Assembly (NCBI GenBank): GCA_013397695.1
Contig: VYZI01000129.1
Span: 1,585,248-1,649,247 of the forward strand
Reading direction: 5' to 3'
DNA from: Centropus unirufus
Lineage: Eukaryota; Chordata; Aves; Cuculiformes; Centropidae
Length of the DNA stretch: 64,000 bases
Both the position numbers and the translations under genes were made by a program. The notes below the pieces were generated by a model that saw nothing but the letters and a program-made list of their open reading frames with translations, ran no database searches and had not been told where the DNA came from. Below are positions 26,801 through 39,545 of the stretch, piece by piece (positions within the stretch are counted from its first letter, which is position 1; every line of letters starts with the position of its first letter).

Positions 26801-29800
26801 ATAATGAGCAGAAGCTCACGTTGAAACACACGGAGCTCCACCTGGGAACCAGAATGGCTGAAGGGTCTTTTGACCCCTCTGTTAACCAATGAGTGACACA
26901 AATCTCTGCGTGACTACGGAGGTAGTCTACATGGTTTTGATCCTTCAAGACCGTTCCTGAAGATAGACCTTTCCATTCTCCGCCCTGCTTGACGCTGAAG
27001 AAAAAAAAAGGTTACCTTGGAGTAGTGGAATTGTGGAGCTGAGGTATGAAAGAGCAACTTTGCACATCAAGGAACATTTAATTACTAGGATTCATCTATA
27101 TTGTTCTTAATTAAAATTTTCCGTAGGAAAAAATACACTAAAAATCTGATTTTCTTTTTTTCTAAGTGGCTGTCTCTTGTAATTTATTATCATCTTGAGT
27201 TTCAAAGACTCTCTTTAGTGTTGCTTCAGATCATCTTGCTTTCTCTGTGATAAATATATGATTCTTTACTGCTGTATAAGTGGTGGAGGCCAGTGTTCTT
27301 CCAGTTGAAGACTCTAATCCCAAAACTTCCATCTGTGTTTTGGCTAAGGGTTCACCTGTTAATGCAGCAGTCTACAAGAGCTGTTACCTGTTAACCACCC
27401 ACTTATATTTTGATGATGTAAATATAGATATAATTTGATATAAATCAGTTGTTATCTTGTCAACGTTTGAAATCAAGCAAATCGGTCCACCATGTTACTG
27501 GAAAAAAAGAGCAGAAAAGACTTGTACCACAAATTAGTTTTCTATTCTGTTTCTGTATCAGAAGCTGGTGCAGCCTCAGCAGCAATTTACTTTAAGAACA
27601 CTGTTAGTCAAAGAAAAACAGCTTCTTCCAATGGGTAATATAAAGTAATTTTTTACTATATGAGTACTGGCAGAACGAGTGTATGTTTCACCTTTATATG
27701 AAGGTGTTTCAGTCCAGAGGTGAGGGAGGTGAATTGAAGGGAACAAGAAATTGGTTTGTCTTTGTGTTGTACATTTAGTGAGTTTTTTTGCTACTTTCAT
27801 CATTTTCATTTATATAAATAAGGCTTCTCCTTTTTTTTTATCTAAATCCTACTTCTCCCCAAGGCCTCTGCAAATGCAGTGACACTTTAGCAAAGGATAA
27901 TTGAAGCTGCAGCACATTTACAGCAAAATGCCATTTTTAAAGGGTGTAATGAAACATACTGCAGAGGGGCAATTTTTAAATTCACTATATGGAAACTGAT
28001 TCCCTGTAGGAATGAGAGACCTGAGGATTTAGAACTATATCACACTGGCTGCTACTTCTTCAACTCTCTAGGCAATAGCTTTACACAGTAAACTTTGGTT
28101 TCATGTGGCCATAAAAATCCTGGTATTCCACAAGAGAACCTCCTGAGAAGCTCAAAAGAAAAGAAAATAAATGGAATGCACAAAAAAAAAAAAAACAACA
28201 CAACAGGAATGTTTCTTGTTCCATAGCAAGACCACTTGCTACCAAATCTTCTCCAGAGATGTCCAGTCCTGACACATGCTAGCCTGAGCTTTACTTAGCT
28301 CTGCAGTTGAGATTCCAGCCCCCCCAAGCTTTCTACTCACACTCCAAGGTGACCAGATAATGAAATGTAGTTGCAGAGAAGACATCTTGCAGAGCTTTCA
28401 GAATTTTAAGGGGCTTTTTCTATATTATGTTTTCATCTTTCTGTTTTTATATAGCATTATCTTACACATTTCCTTTTATACAAAAGCCTTCTTTGATACC
28501 TGTTTTAACCTTTCAGTGTTTTAGTTTAAGAGTCAGCTAATTATTTGCTTACTGGCCACAAAAGTCAGCAGTGATTAGCAAAAATAAGATACAAGCAATA
28601 AAACCACACCCTTTGAAAAACAACAGGCTCATTAGATAAAATGCTTCACTTCAGCCAACCTTTCTTCAGTGTCCTCTGCTCACTCCTATAGTCTTTGGAA
28701 TATAGGTCATTTTTTTTTGCAGGTATAGATCTGTAGCAAGATAGATATTCCAATTAGTCAAGTAAGGAAATTGTAGCTATTCTGATTTTCTGAGGGGGCT
28801 ATTGTGGTTTTTTCCTGCTAAATGAAAGTGCATATCTAATGAATTTAATCTATTATTCAGGGAGATTTTTTAAAGTCTTAAAATTATTTAAATGTTATAA
28901 AACGAAATAGGCAGCTGCAACTTCAAAGCTTCAAAGGTGAATGGCGAAGAGGAATTAATTCTTTCTTAGCATCAACAATGTTTTTATTCCTTTTCAAATT
29001 GAAGTTTGGACAATATGGAAGTGAGTAGCTATATAGTACTTTATTTACATTAGAAGAATAGCTTGAGCATTACTAGAGGTTGATTATCCTAAGGCAAAAC
29101 TGGAAAGAAATCTTCATCATAAATCTTTAAACAGTCTTTGACAGCTCTGATGTGATTTGAGGGGCAAATTCTCCCCTTGGTTTGGAGAAATACAGTTGAT
29201 TTCCATGAAACATTATCTGAGATGAGGAAGTTAGTGGGCCAGCAACACCTATATCCAGAGGAGCAGAGGAAGGTCATCAGAAGATAAGAAGAAGGAATAA
29301 ATGCCCTCTCCAACCTGCATTTAAACCCTTTCACAATTCAACATGCTGCCAACACGCAATAATACAGTGTGTGCCTACGCTGATGGTTACACTGTGGCCT
29401 TGGATCTGGTCTATGATCCAGTCACTTGACTGACTAATCATACTCAAACTTCACTCTGCATCCACTTTAATAACTTATCTGACTTCAAGAAATCCCTACG
29501 TAATATAAATAATGCTCTGTCCTACAACAATTCTGGGGGCAAATATTGATGCTTCATCATTGACAATACCTCCAATCACCAGTGTCTCCCTGGTGACTGC
29601 CAGCATAAAGTGTTTGCTGGAGTTCAAGTAGTTCAAGACTGGATAGTTCAGCTGGTCACTGTGTTACTTATTTCTAAATGAAATAAAATAGCCCCACTTT
29701 AGACTTAAGGAAAACAATCTATCTTAATACAACAATCAATTAGTTTTGTTTTGATAGGAACAGTCAGTGTCTGTTTTGTCATCAATTTGAATGTTCCCTC

Positions 29801-31070
29801 CTTTGCACTGGCTTCAATGTACTTGCCAATCTTTTAAACTCCTCTCTTTTCAACCTCTGGTTTTTGTGCCCGTTAAAAAGAAGGGGTTTCTCCCCTAGCA
29901 TCATAAAGCTTTACCCTTACTTTTATAATTTACAAACATTACTGTTCTACACATACCTGTAATATAAACAGGCTGATGACCAATAAAATAAAACAATATG
30001 GAAAATAACTACTATTTGCAACAGGGATTTATGATTAGCTTCTATATGTCATTAGAAAAATGCAGACGGAATAACTTTAGAGGTTCCTCTAGAAATCTTG
30101 AAACTCCCTCGTGAATGTTTACATGTCAGATTTATTCTAGGACTATTGTAAGAGAGGCAATGTGCTATGATATAATATAAGATACGTCTCATACTACGAT
30201 TTCTGCATTTCCATTTTAATCACAATGTAATCAGTTCAAGTCAGTGGAAAAAAAAACCAAAACAAATCCTTTGATGATCTGCTAGCTGATTTAAGAGAGA
30301 ATTCAGGTTTGAGGTTCAGCTGCTGGACCATAACCATAGGTAGTTTCCTGTTTGCTCCTTTGGAAGGCTTAGCTTCCAGAAATACCTCATTAGAGGTAGA
30401 GAGGCCCGGGATCTGTAGAAGCTTTGTGAAAACTTCATGAGCCTTACTGTTTTTGACTTATTTTTCCTGAATAAATTTCATTCACACAAATTTTAAAAAG
30501 TATTCTAAAGATAATGCAAAGTAAAAACTATTTGGCAAAACTTTTTTTTTCTTAGTGTAGTAGATTTATTTCTACATATTATTTTTAATCCATTATTTTC
30601 TTTCTTTTGATCTCAAATGGAAGTGAAAAATCAAATGCATTCCAATTATCTTTTCATCATCCAATTCCTCGTCTTATTAACATACCAACTGCATTAAATG
30701 TTATTCACATTGGTGCTTTAGCTTAAATGCTAGCAGCTCAAAACTTCAAATAAATTCTGTGCTGGCAGACTACTGAAATGATTTTTCTGGAGCTGACTGT
30801 ACTGCCACCACACTGGGTATTAATTCTCTGCTGAAAGCAAAGCAGTAAGGCATTTTTTCATCCTGAGATAGACAAGTTGGCTGTATAGAGAAGTAGAAGT
30901 GTAAGTTTGTGTGGGAGGATAAAGAAATGGATTGTAACACCATCCTCATTTTATTTTTTTAAAGCTTTCAGCCAAAACCCTTGAGAATTTGACAACCATT
31001 AGCAGTGGCATCACTTAGTTCTTTCAAGTTAAGATATTTACAAAATATGTTTTTTTTCTTCTGTTTTTAG

Positions 31071-31168
31071 CACAAGAAGAATGGGCCACAACCCGTTCCA
31101 GCCTAAAGGCACCTCCTCCAAGGTCTGCCAGAGGGAGTTACAGGGAACACCCCTATGGTAGATATTGA
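31071..31168 (+). CDS. KHDRBS2: KHDRBS2 (SLM1) last coding exon with stop codon
   Basis: The terminal coding exon follows a long pyrimidine tract and acceptor (ttcttctgtttttag). With the G carried over from 17725 it reads A, QEEWATTRSSLKAPPPRSAR, GSYREHPYGRY, then TGA at 31166-31168. EEWATTRSSLKAPP is the KHDRBS2 version of this block. The R-x-H-P-Y-G-R-Y ending corresponds to the C-terminal nuclear-localisation segment described for Sam68 and its relatives. Across the three exons in the window, 79 residues contain 14 tyrosines, with no frameshift or premature stop, so the gene looks intact and functional. A second frame is also open through almost all of this exon (see findings). Confidence 0.96.
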
Positions 31169-31880
31169 AGGTCCTCCTCATCTGTGACCTCATCTCAAAG
31201 ACAATTAATAGCCTGTGATCTCCACATTAACAGCAACAAGACAAGTAATAGTCCATTTCTTTTCTATCCTAGGGATTACTGTTCATTACTATCCTATGTA
31301 CTACTTGTATTTCCTATAACACTGGAATGACATTGCCATTAGTCTTATTTTATAACACGGACTTAAAAAAAACAGACAAAAAAGCTTTGGCAAGCATTGT
31401 CTATAAACCATTCAAAGCTGATGTTCTGTTGGTTGTATTCATTGCTGTGTGTAACTTAAAACGCATGACACTGTTACAGATTTTGAGTCTCTCTACATAC
31501 TAGCTAAGGCTGAGTTTTTGTTTAGGGTTGCTGAAAGACTGTAATATGATTCTTTTTTTCCTCTTTTTTTTTTCTTTTGAACCAGACAATAATCAAGCTG
31601 TAGATAAGATGTTTTAACCTGTCTTTTTTAATATATGTTAGTTTAGATTAAGATGTTCTATATTAAGTTTGTAAATTTAATTTTAAATGCTGTTTTAATG
31701 GGGTTGAAAACAAGCAGCTACTGTATGTATGTAGCTAACTGAATTTGTTCAGTGTTTTAACCTGTATTTGTTAAAAAACAATCACATAAAGTTCCATGTG
31801 TAAGCTTCTCTAAATAGGAAACCATAATTTTGTCAAATATGTTTGCCATAATTTGTCAATAAAGCTGAAACCTTTTGTAA
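31169..31880 (+). other. KHDRBS2: KHDRBS2 3' untranslated region
   Basis: AT-rich sequence directly follows the KHDRBS2 stop codon, with no open frame that looks coding. It holds a T/C-rich run near 31551-31578 and many TTAA/TAAA words. It ends just past a canonical AATAAA at 31858, which is followed by T/G-rich sequence expected of a downstream cleavage element. The end coordinate is an estimate. A second AATAAA at 32144 could give a UTR about 290 nt longer. Confidence 0.7.
31858..31863 (+). terminator. KHDRBS2: Poly(A) signal AATAAA, proximal, KHDRBS2
   Basis: Canonical AATAAA about 690 nt after the stop codon, with T/G-rich sequence (ttacttgttttct) about 40 nt downstream. It is the first good signal after the coding sequence. 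Cleavage would be expected about 10-30 nt further on. Confidence 0.65.
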
Positions 31881-32143
31881 CAAACTAAATTTGGAATTAC
31901 TTGTTTTCTAGCTTTAAATGCCTGCTTTATTTCTTTTTCAAGAGATGGCTAAAATGTTTTTATATAAAAATTACAAAAATGAACCCAAGCCTGTTTTAAG
32001 ATTTTTTGTGTAAGACTTTAAAAGTTGTATTAATAACTTCTGGTTGTTAAATAATTTAAAAGTTAACAAACTAAACTGTTACATGAATCATGGTTAGTAT
32101 CCACTAATGTATAACATGTTAATGGAAAAAAATGCTTTAGAAC

Positions 32144-32149
32144 AATAAA
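32144..32149 (+). terminator. KHDRBS2: Possible distal poly(A) signal AATAAA, KHDRBS2
   Basis: A second canonical AATAAA, 286 nt after the first, followed at some distance by T/G-rich sequence (ttgtttgtatt). It could serve as an alternative distal site. AATAAA is frequent by chance in DNA this AT-rich, so use is uncertain. Confidence 0.4.
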
Positions 32150-32639
32150 TGGATTTTAAACTATCCTCTAAGCTTGATCTTGCTAAACACAAACTCTGAT
32201 TGACTTGTTTGTATTAGCATGTCTCTCGTGAGAATGTAATGGAGTTTAAAGAGGTAAGATTACCACTTACCACTGTTAGATTGTCTAAATGCTAGTTCTT
32301 CAACCTTTGAGTTTCCCCACACATTAAATATCCCATTCAACATGTGAGCATTGCATAGATTCACCTATTTGTTTTCACTCAGAAGAGTGCGTTGACTGCA
32401 TTTTTCGTAGTATATAACAATTTGTCTTGATAAACAAATCATCAGTGTCACTGCCCAGTTGTTGGTACTCAACTTTAAAAACTTTATTTGTAATTTTCAG
32501 TGCTAAATATCACCGCCCTTGAAGGCAGTTTAGAGGGCTGATATTTCTTTTGAGACTATCAGACTTGATGGCTGATGATTATTAAGGAAATATGTCGCAG
32601 GACTCAAAGGATGACTAAACGTTAAACAGGTAACACTAA

Positions 32640-32885
32640 TAGTGTAATTTTGAATATGCAACAGTAATGTTAAATATTCTCAGTTATTAAGTTACTGATA
32701 GTTAAAAAAGTAAACCTACCAAAAGATAACAAATAGGTATATAGGCTATTAAAAAAACTAATTAACATTAACTAGTGACAACAAAATTATTCTACAATAT
32801 ATAAACCTCAAGGTAATAAACAGAACTAAAATTAACAATAATAGTAATGCAACTCTTGCTAACAACAAATATATAACCTAAATTT
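32640..32885 (+). other. TAA/TTAA-dense tract downstream of KHDRBS2
   Basis: About 245 bp unusually dense in taa, ttaa and aacaa words on the + strand, just past the likely end of the KHDRBS2 transcript and ending before an A-rich run. It has no coding potential in this strand because of the many in-frame stops. STAR proteins such as KHDRBS2 bind U(U/A)AA-type RNA motifs, so readthrough RNA here would present many such sites. It may equally be plain AT-rich low-complexity DNA. Confidence 0.3.
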
Positions 32886-33189
32886 TGATGAAAAAAAAAA
32901 AAAAGAACAGAAGACCTGATAGTAGGGACGCCAAAACTGTTAATCCTTTAAATACAGTCTTTTTGTTTATGGTGGCTTTTTGTCAATGTGATTGGTTTAC
33001 TTTTTTGATGAGAATAAAGCACAGGCCTATTACTGTTCAGTTTGTGAACAAAATCTCTTGCAGCTGGAGTTGCATGCTAATTCTTTTTGAATAGTTTATG
33101 AAGTGTCTGTTTTGTCCTTTGAAGTGTTAATGTGAATTGAGTAGGCTACATGATGGTGACATTGAGTTTATTCTGTCTCACTATTTCAG

Positions 33190-33241
33190 GGACTCACAAG
33201 CACTGGACAGCTAAGCAGCAGATCTGCTGAGAAGTGGTCAG
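33190..33241 (+). other. Exon-like segment downstream of KHDRBS2 (tentative)
   Basis: A 52-bp segment has an acceptor with pyrimidine tract (tctgtctcactatttcag) on its left and an optimal donor (GTCAG|gtaagct) on its right. One frame is open throughout (GLTSTGQLSSRSAEKWS). If joined to the KHDRBS2 exon ending at 17725, it would enter in another frame and give a 12-residue alternative tail, THKHWTAKQQIC, and then a stop. It could be part of a readthrough or noncoding transcript, or a decoy pair of splice sites. Confidence 0.25.
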
Positions 33242-36200
33242 GTAAGCTCTGCCGCATCTCAGGGCTTTTTCCTATTTCTTATTTTCCTGTGCATTTGTTT
33301 TCAGTAACACATAGAAACACATGCAGCTAGAGTTTTAAAATAAATAATTCTTTTCAGCAGTGATTCTCTGAATAACAGTGTAGTATATTGGCAATCAAAA
33401 CATTTGCTTTTACATGGTATAATAACTTTCATTTAAATAAAAGAAGTGTCTAGCCTTTTAATGGTAAATATTAAGATGGTATAATTCATAGCTTCTCTTG
33501 CTAAAAGTAAGAGCTGATATTTATTAAAAGCAAGCCTACATTTTTTAAACAAACTGGTCATGTGACACAAAAATACAGGAATGGCTTACCTTTGCTTCTC
33601 AAAATATTTATCATTTCTTCCTATGATAAAAGTAACTATAGAGACAGGAAATTTGGTATTTTTTCTTTTGTTAGTAGGTTTCTGGGGTTTATGCTTTAGA
33701 ATTGCAGAGACATTAATGTCATTGACATGCAATGGCATGGATTGAGGCATAACTTTCTATATTTCCCTCTTAAAACATCTAAATATATAAATGTATCTTG
33801 AGTAACCTTCTTATATGCACTTCAGATTATGTATGAGATTTTTGATTGAAGACAAATTGCTGGAAACATAAAGAAAAATTTAGCTCAGATACAACTTTGT
33901 CCAATCACAAAAAGTACAAATTCTCTTCCTCTCTCATGATTGTCTAACTAAATCAGAGTTAATAAATAAAAATGATGATGTTGCACACTAAATCTATAGT
34001 CCCAGACACATTTATTACTCTGGCATCTTTTGCCATGATTGTGGTCTGGCTGATTTAACATTTTCCAGCTATCGGTATATTCAACAGTTACTTACAAACC
34101 ACAAGTTATGTTGTATAACAAGATATAAAGGGCTTAATTTTCCTCTCCAAAGGTTTGCCTCAAGACCTTTATAAATTGGTTTGATGTATGTGCTACAACC
34201 ACTCTACAGGCCAAAGTAATAAAACTCGGCATTAGGGGTTGTCTTTATATTACGGTCACAACAGTGTGAGAAAACCACTATGCTAAAAAGTTTCTATCTA
34301 CCCACTTTGCATATAGCTATACAAATATGCTTCAATCAGTATTTGTTATGTCCATACAGGCAGGAAAACACTCTCCACTGCTTTAAATAAAGTTTCATAT
34401 CAGTGTAACAGTTATTATAGATTATTATACATTATAGCTTTTACTTTATATCAGGAAATGTCCATATGCCTTAACAAAAATAATTACACAAAAGAGTGAG
34501 CAGGTCATACTTTATCTAAGTGAGACGGAGGGAAAACTATATAAAATTAATCTCTCACTTGTGCATCAGATTTTTATGTGAGGATAACTAGTGTGAACTC
34601 CTGGAGGATGCACTCCAGCAAATACAGTTTTATAGCAGAACAATGTATTTTATCATCACAAAGTCCACCTTACAGGCATTATTTGTGTAGGTTAAAAAAT
34701 GCAGAATATATCAGTAAAATATACTTATACAAAAACTATTTAGAAAAAAAACACATTAATAAGTCATGCAAACAGTGTTTCATGCAAATATTTGTAGTAT
34801 TGATTTTTTAAGGAAATTAGTATGAAAAATTACCCACGAGTGGATGTGCTGTTCTGTGCTTATTTAGTATCACAGTTTGTGAAAGAGTAACAAGAGGACC
34901 CATTTATTCCAATTAACAGTCACTTTTAGGTCTTCCATGAGAAGTTGTGATGTATTCCACACATCCACCAGTTAGGCAGCCATAATTCTGGGATTCTAAA
35001 AACTTAAAGGCATCCTCAGAAAAGGCAGAACTATGCTTGTGCTACAGGTAACCCAAGACAATAGTCACTAACCGCACAGCTGGATGAATTTATGTACAAA
35101 GTAGTTTTGTTTGTAATAGGAAGAAGAAACAGTATAAAATATCAAAACAATGAGTAATAATGCTGGAAAAGAGAACGAAATTTTTAAAAGTAAAATTTCT
35201 GTTGAAAGATTTCTACGATTGTTTTTATCCACGTTGACCTCATCCACAGAACAGATTGATCTTTAAAGGAAAGTAGTGCATTGTAAATTTCAGTACTTAA
35301 AACTGCAAAATATATGACTTAATTGCACTAAAATATTCACAATTGCACCTCTTAGCATCAAGCTAAATATTCTTCTATTTATTTTCTTTTTAAAATGGAG
35401 CTGTCTACTTTTGAAAGATTCTTTTTCATGTGATAGTAGATAATGTAGGCACTCCTGCCCTAAAAAGGTAGGCTACTTCATTTGAACTGCAAACAAGGCA
35501 CATTCCAACAAGTATTTGTTATAAATACGGTCAATGAGCCAGTTTCTAAACTAATGGTTTCTGTAGGTGAGTTATGCAACAATTTGACAGTCCACATTGT
35601 CGAAATGGTGATCGGACAGCAGAGTGGATGGCATGGTTATGGAATTTGAAACTTATACTGATACAATTTGCTAGAAATTTACTTGGAGACAAGGGAGAAA
35701 TTTTTATGTCCAGCTAGAAACAGAGTAGGAAGAAAGCAGCCACGGGCTGAGAGCATTGGCACCTGCTGGAGCAAAACCCACAGAGCTGTACCCCCAGGGA
35801 CAAGTTCCTGGAAAAGCAACAGATGTTGAAAAAATGCACTCCTGGACTGTTTTATCTAGCAGATTTCTTGCATGCATTCAGAAACAACTGTAACTGAAAG
35901 AATTAATTAGATATCCCTAGAGTAACAACCTTTATGAGCAAATAAAGTAGCACCATCTAACTATTTCTTTCCTATACAGCTTATATTACACTATTTGAAC
36001 AAGATTTTAAATATTCATATGACTAAATGAAGAACCTTAGGAAGGAAAGCATACCTGACCTCACCTCAAAGTATTTTGAAATGTTCTTTTAGCTCAACAA
36101 GGTCATTAACCTTCACTCAGAATAATGGAGCTATAGCCATAAAGTTAGGAGATATTCTTGCCTTACTGCACGTGCCCTGTTCAGTCTATAACCCAACAAT

Positions 36201-39200
36201 AATTACTTCATTATACTTGAATGTGTGTTGAATTCTAAATGGAGTAACACTGATTCTAGTGAAAGCGAGTGGGTGCATGAAAAATAGGTTTCTGTGTCTG
36301 TCATAGCTCTGAAGGAATGGTTGTGAAGATCTGATTGCTAAATAATGGCACACAGGAAGAGTCTGTGTCTCCCTGTTGCTACGGAGCTGCCGGACTGCAG
36401 CTGGGGCTGGAATTTAGTAAAGCAACTAAGTTCAATTGGAGTGGGGATAGTGTGCATTTATGAGTGCATCAGTGGAAAGGTTTGACATTTTATCATGAGA
36501 ATATGGATTTATGTCAGTCCTGAAACAGGATCCAAGATTATTATCTGAAGGTTAAAATCAAGGACAGGCAAGTGTATTGTGTCAAATAAACAATTTAGTC
36601 TATATTAATGTTGCATTTTCTTCATGTTTAACAGTAAGAGTGTTGTTCTGTGTACTGTCCTTCTAAGTAGTCATATCCAAAATTTTCTGAGAGTTAAATA
36701 ATGCAGTCTGAAAATTATAAATGGTGGCAAAGGAGAGTTATAGAATAAGCTAAACATCAGACAGAAAGTCTTTATTATCATTTGAAAGAGGAATATCCAC
36801 TAAGGAAGAGACATCTCAGGAAGTTTACTACTTCATATTGTATTAACTTGCAAAAGCAATTTAAGTCAAGACTGTATAATGACTAAATAGGGACATCACT
36901 GCATATCAGTGTTCTCTCTGCAACGTAGCAATATCTCATAATCTGTAAAGTTTACTGGCACATTTCCTTTATTTTATGAAAAAATATAATCTAAAATGAA
37001 AATGTGATAACTGAGAAACTACCTAAATTTCCTAAGCAGCTGTATATATCAAAAGAAAAATATTTTTCCTGAAGTATTGTGGTGCAACTACCAAATATAA
37101 ACCAAATTATAATATACTCAGAGAACCTGTTTATTAACAACTTCCTATCAAAGATAATAAAGAATACAGTATTTTTTTTCTTTAAGTGTAACATGAATTC
37201 TTTTATAATGTTGTAGAACTTCAGGAAATGGCTCGAGATTGTAAGATGATGAATTAGTTTTGGAAAATGTTCATGCAGTCTGAATCATAGAATAGGTTAT
37301 AAATTCATTCTATGTGACAACCACTTATCCCTATATCAGAACATATGCGATTTGTAAACATGTAAATATGTAAAATTGTAAATATGTAAAGTTCAATGGG
37401 GCATATTTCATTTGCAGGTGTATTTTAAATGTAGAAATGAAAAAATAATTTTAGTATGATTAAAATCTTTTTACAAAAAAAAGGAAAAAAATTAGCTTAG
37501 AAAAATTGAAGTGGTGGGTTGTAATTATGGATATATCAAAAGAACAAAACCCATATTTGTAACTATTTCAGGTGATCTCTTGCCAACATTAGCCAAAGTA
37601 CAAGAAGAAGCCTAATTAATAAGTAAAATCACAGGAAATACTGAAAAATATTTGAATGCTAAATAGAAAAATAAATCTCATGTCTTTTGAAATTTTTGTC
37701 CTCTATTAAAAACTTAGATGCACTTTGTGACCTCCATCAGTTATTGGAACCCAAGAGTTGTCCAAAAAAATATCACATTATCCAGTTTATTATATTGGTC
37801 TGTGGAGACAGGAAAGGCACATCGGTAACAGTCTCAGACCAATTATGGCTTCAGAGATGATCACCATCTTCCACTTTGTTACTAGCTAATTAAATTTTTC
37901 TAGTCATTACTATGGCTCATTGGGACCTTTGAAATCATAAAGCCTTTCCTTTTTCTTTAGTTGTTTTTTTCTTTTTGAGGGGTGGGGTTGTGGTTTTTAG
38001 ATGCTGGCATTCGTTTGGAGACATTAAGGAGAACGATTCCCACTGAAATATATGCTGATCTATATAGTTATTAGACAAATTAAGAGATTTGCTCATGAAT
38101 ATGCTGATGTCTTTTAGTGAAAATATGCTGCATATCATGTTAATTTTTTGAAACAGTGAAATGTAAAGATGAACTAAGACACATCGTATGAGCAGAGGAA
38201 AGGTTTTCTCTCCTTTCCCAATCTGTGGTTGACTTATTTATGTAAGAACTCAGCAGAACTTTTTAAAATTGCTCAAATACATCTCTAAATCATATCTGGA
38301 ACAAAGTTTTCATTCTCAAACAGAAGCTATCCGTCAATTAAAAAAATGCAGACTTTTAGACTACTAAAACATATCACTGTTTCAAAGGGGTTTTTTTCCT
38401 TTTATAAGTCCTAATAAGGGGCTGTGTTTAGTACTTTTTAAAAGACATACATGCCTCTTTTCCAAAAATAATTTAATTAACTTTAAAATCTAGGAAGCTT
38501 TACTAGAGAACAGCAAGATTTATTGAGAAAGTAATTTCAGGCTTTCATGCTTTAAAAACTGTAAATCAGAGGGATGTTTTATTAGAGGAAGGTCACATCC
38601 ATGCTATAATAGTACAGGTCATCATTCACATATTAAAAGTGAAAAAAACCAAAGAAAAGACTGTAGTTGATTTTGTAAATCCTCCGTACGCCCAAAGAAT
38701 TTTTTAAGACGCTGTATAGAAATGATCAGAACGTTCTGACATATTTTTAGCAATATTTGGGTGTACCAGTAGGACAGTGGAAATGCTTGAGTGCCCTGAT
38801 AAGAGCAGAATTAATTCTGAAAACAATGTTTCCTGTCCTTTTATGTTGCTGCTGTACCCGACTGATGTAATTGGGGTATAGTTCCTTATTATGCAGTGTT
38901 ATTATAAAGTGTGAGAGTACCTGCTTGTGTCATGTCTGGCACTGTTCTTGCCATGCTGGATGCATTAGCTGATGATGGATGGCTTACTCACAGAAAAACA
39001 GTGAATGCCTTTGTTATATGCCCTTGCATTACAGGACCTTCACACTGCGTTATCACTAACAAGTCAGAACTGCAAACTGCTGAGCTGCTCGTTTATTACT
39101 TCGTAGCATTCTGGGTGTTTTCTTTTTTTCTTTACTTCTGCATAGTAAACAGAATGAAATGTGTGGATGTTTTGTATCATGATTTACTATATCCACTTAT

Positions 39201-39446
39201 GACTCCATATTCATGACAGTGTTACTGAACTTGTTTGCAGATCAGGCAAAAATGGGCTGCCCACTACTACTGTGAAGGTCTGTGGGATACATGCTTTGGG
39301 GAATTTAGTGCTCATTCGAAAGAAAGGAAGACAGCTATCTATTATTGTAAGACCTAGAATACTGCGTAGCTCCTATAAAGCTTGAACAACACCCACAGAA
39401 CTTAAAAAAAAAAGCTGCACTGAACACAAAATGCTTGCTGAAGGGA
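33242..39446. other. Intergenic, nothing recognised
   Basis: AT-rich unique sequence past KHDRBS2. Open frames at 34578-34811, 36991-37194 (-), 37935-38138 (-) and 38911-39216 show no known domain and no paired splice sites. A segment near 35700-35830 is less AT-rich but interrupted by stops. No gene or repeat family was recognised. Confidence 0.6.
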
Positions 39447-39545
39447 GCACACATTTTAATCTCTGCCTTGTAATAGAGAATTAGAAAAGCAGTGAAGCTA
39501 AATGATTTGGCTAAGGTCACTCAGCAGGTCAAAGAAATGTAATAA
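39447..39545 (+). mobile_element. MIR-like SINE relic, core part
   Basis: The run gaagctaaatgatttgg, followed by ctaaggtcactcagcaggtc (39511-39530), closely tracks the MIR core 'gaggttaagtgacttgcc..aaggtcacacagc'. The left side (ctctgccttgtaatagagaa) fits less well. It is short and old. The call depends on memory of the consensus. Confidence 0.5.

Larger units (their letters stand above)
17726..31070 (+). other. KHDRBS2 last intron, 13.3 kb
   Basis: The intron is bounded by a gtaagg donor at 17726 and a tttttag acceptor ending at 31070. It is AT-rich and mainly unique. It contains one fairly clear MIR-like SINE relic (24736-24892), a weaker one in reverse (26735-26800), several short direct duplications, and a less AT-rich unassigned stretch at about 22220-22900. 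No additional KHDRBS2 coding exon was found. Open frames such as 24550-24888 (which overlaps the MIR relic) and 26611-26892 are not convincing. Confidence 0.85.

Noticed and set aside
28181..28195. A-run as a possible retrogene tail
   Set aside because: No gene-like sequence precedes it on either strand and no target-site duplication was found. Simple homopolymer.
37284..37310. gaatcatagaatagg, resembling an antisense CR1 end
   Set aside because: The following sequence lacks the expected ggttggaaaagacc block, so the match is too short.
38911..39216. 101-codon + frame with a hydrophobic segment
   Set aside because: The hydrophobic run is a T-rich patch. No homology is recognised and there are no splice sites in phase.
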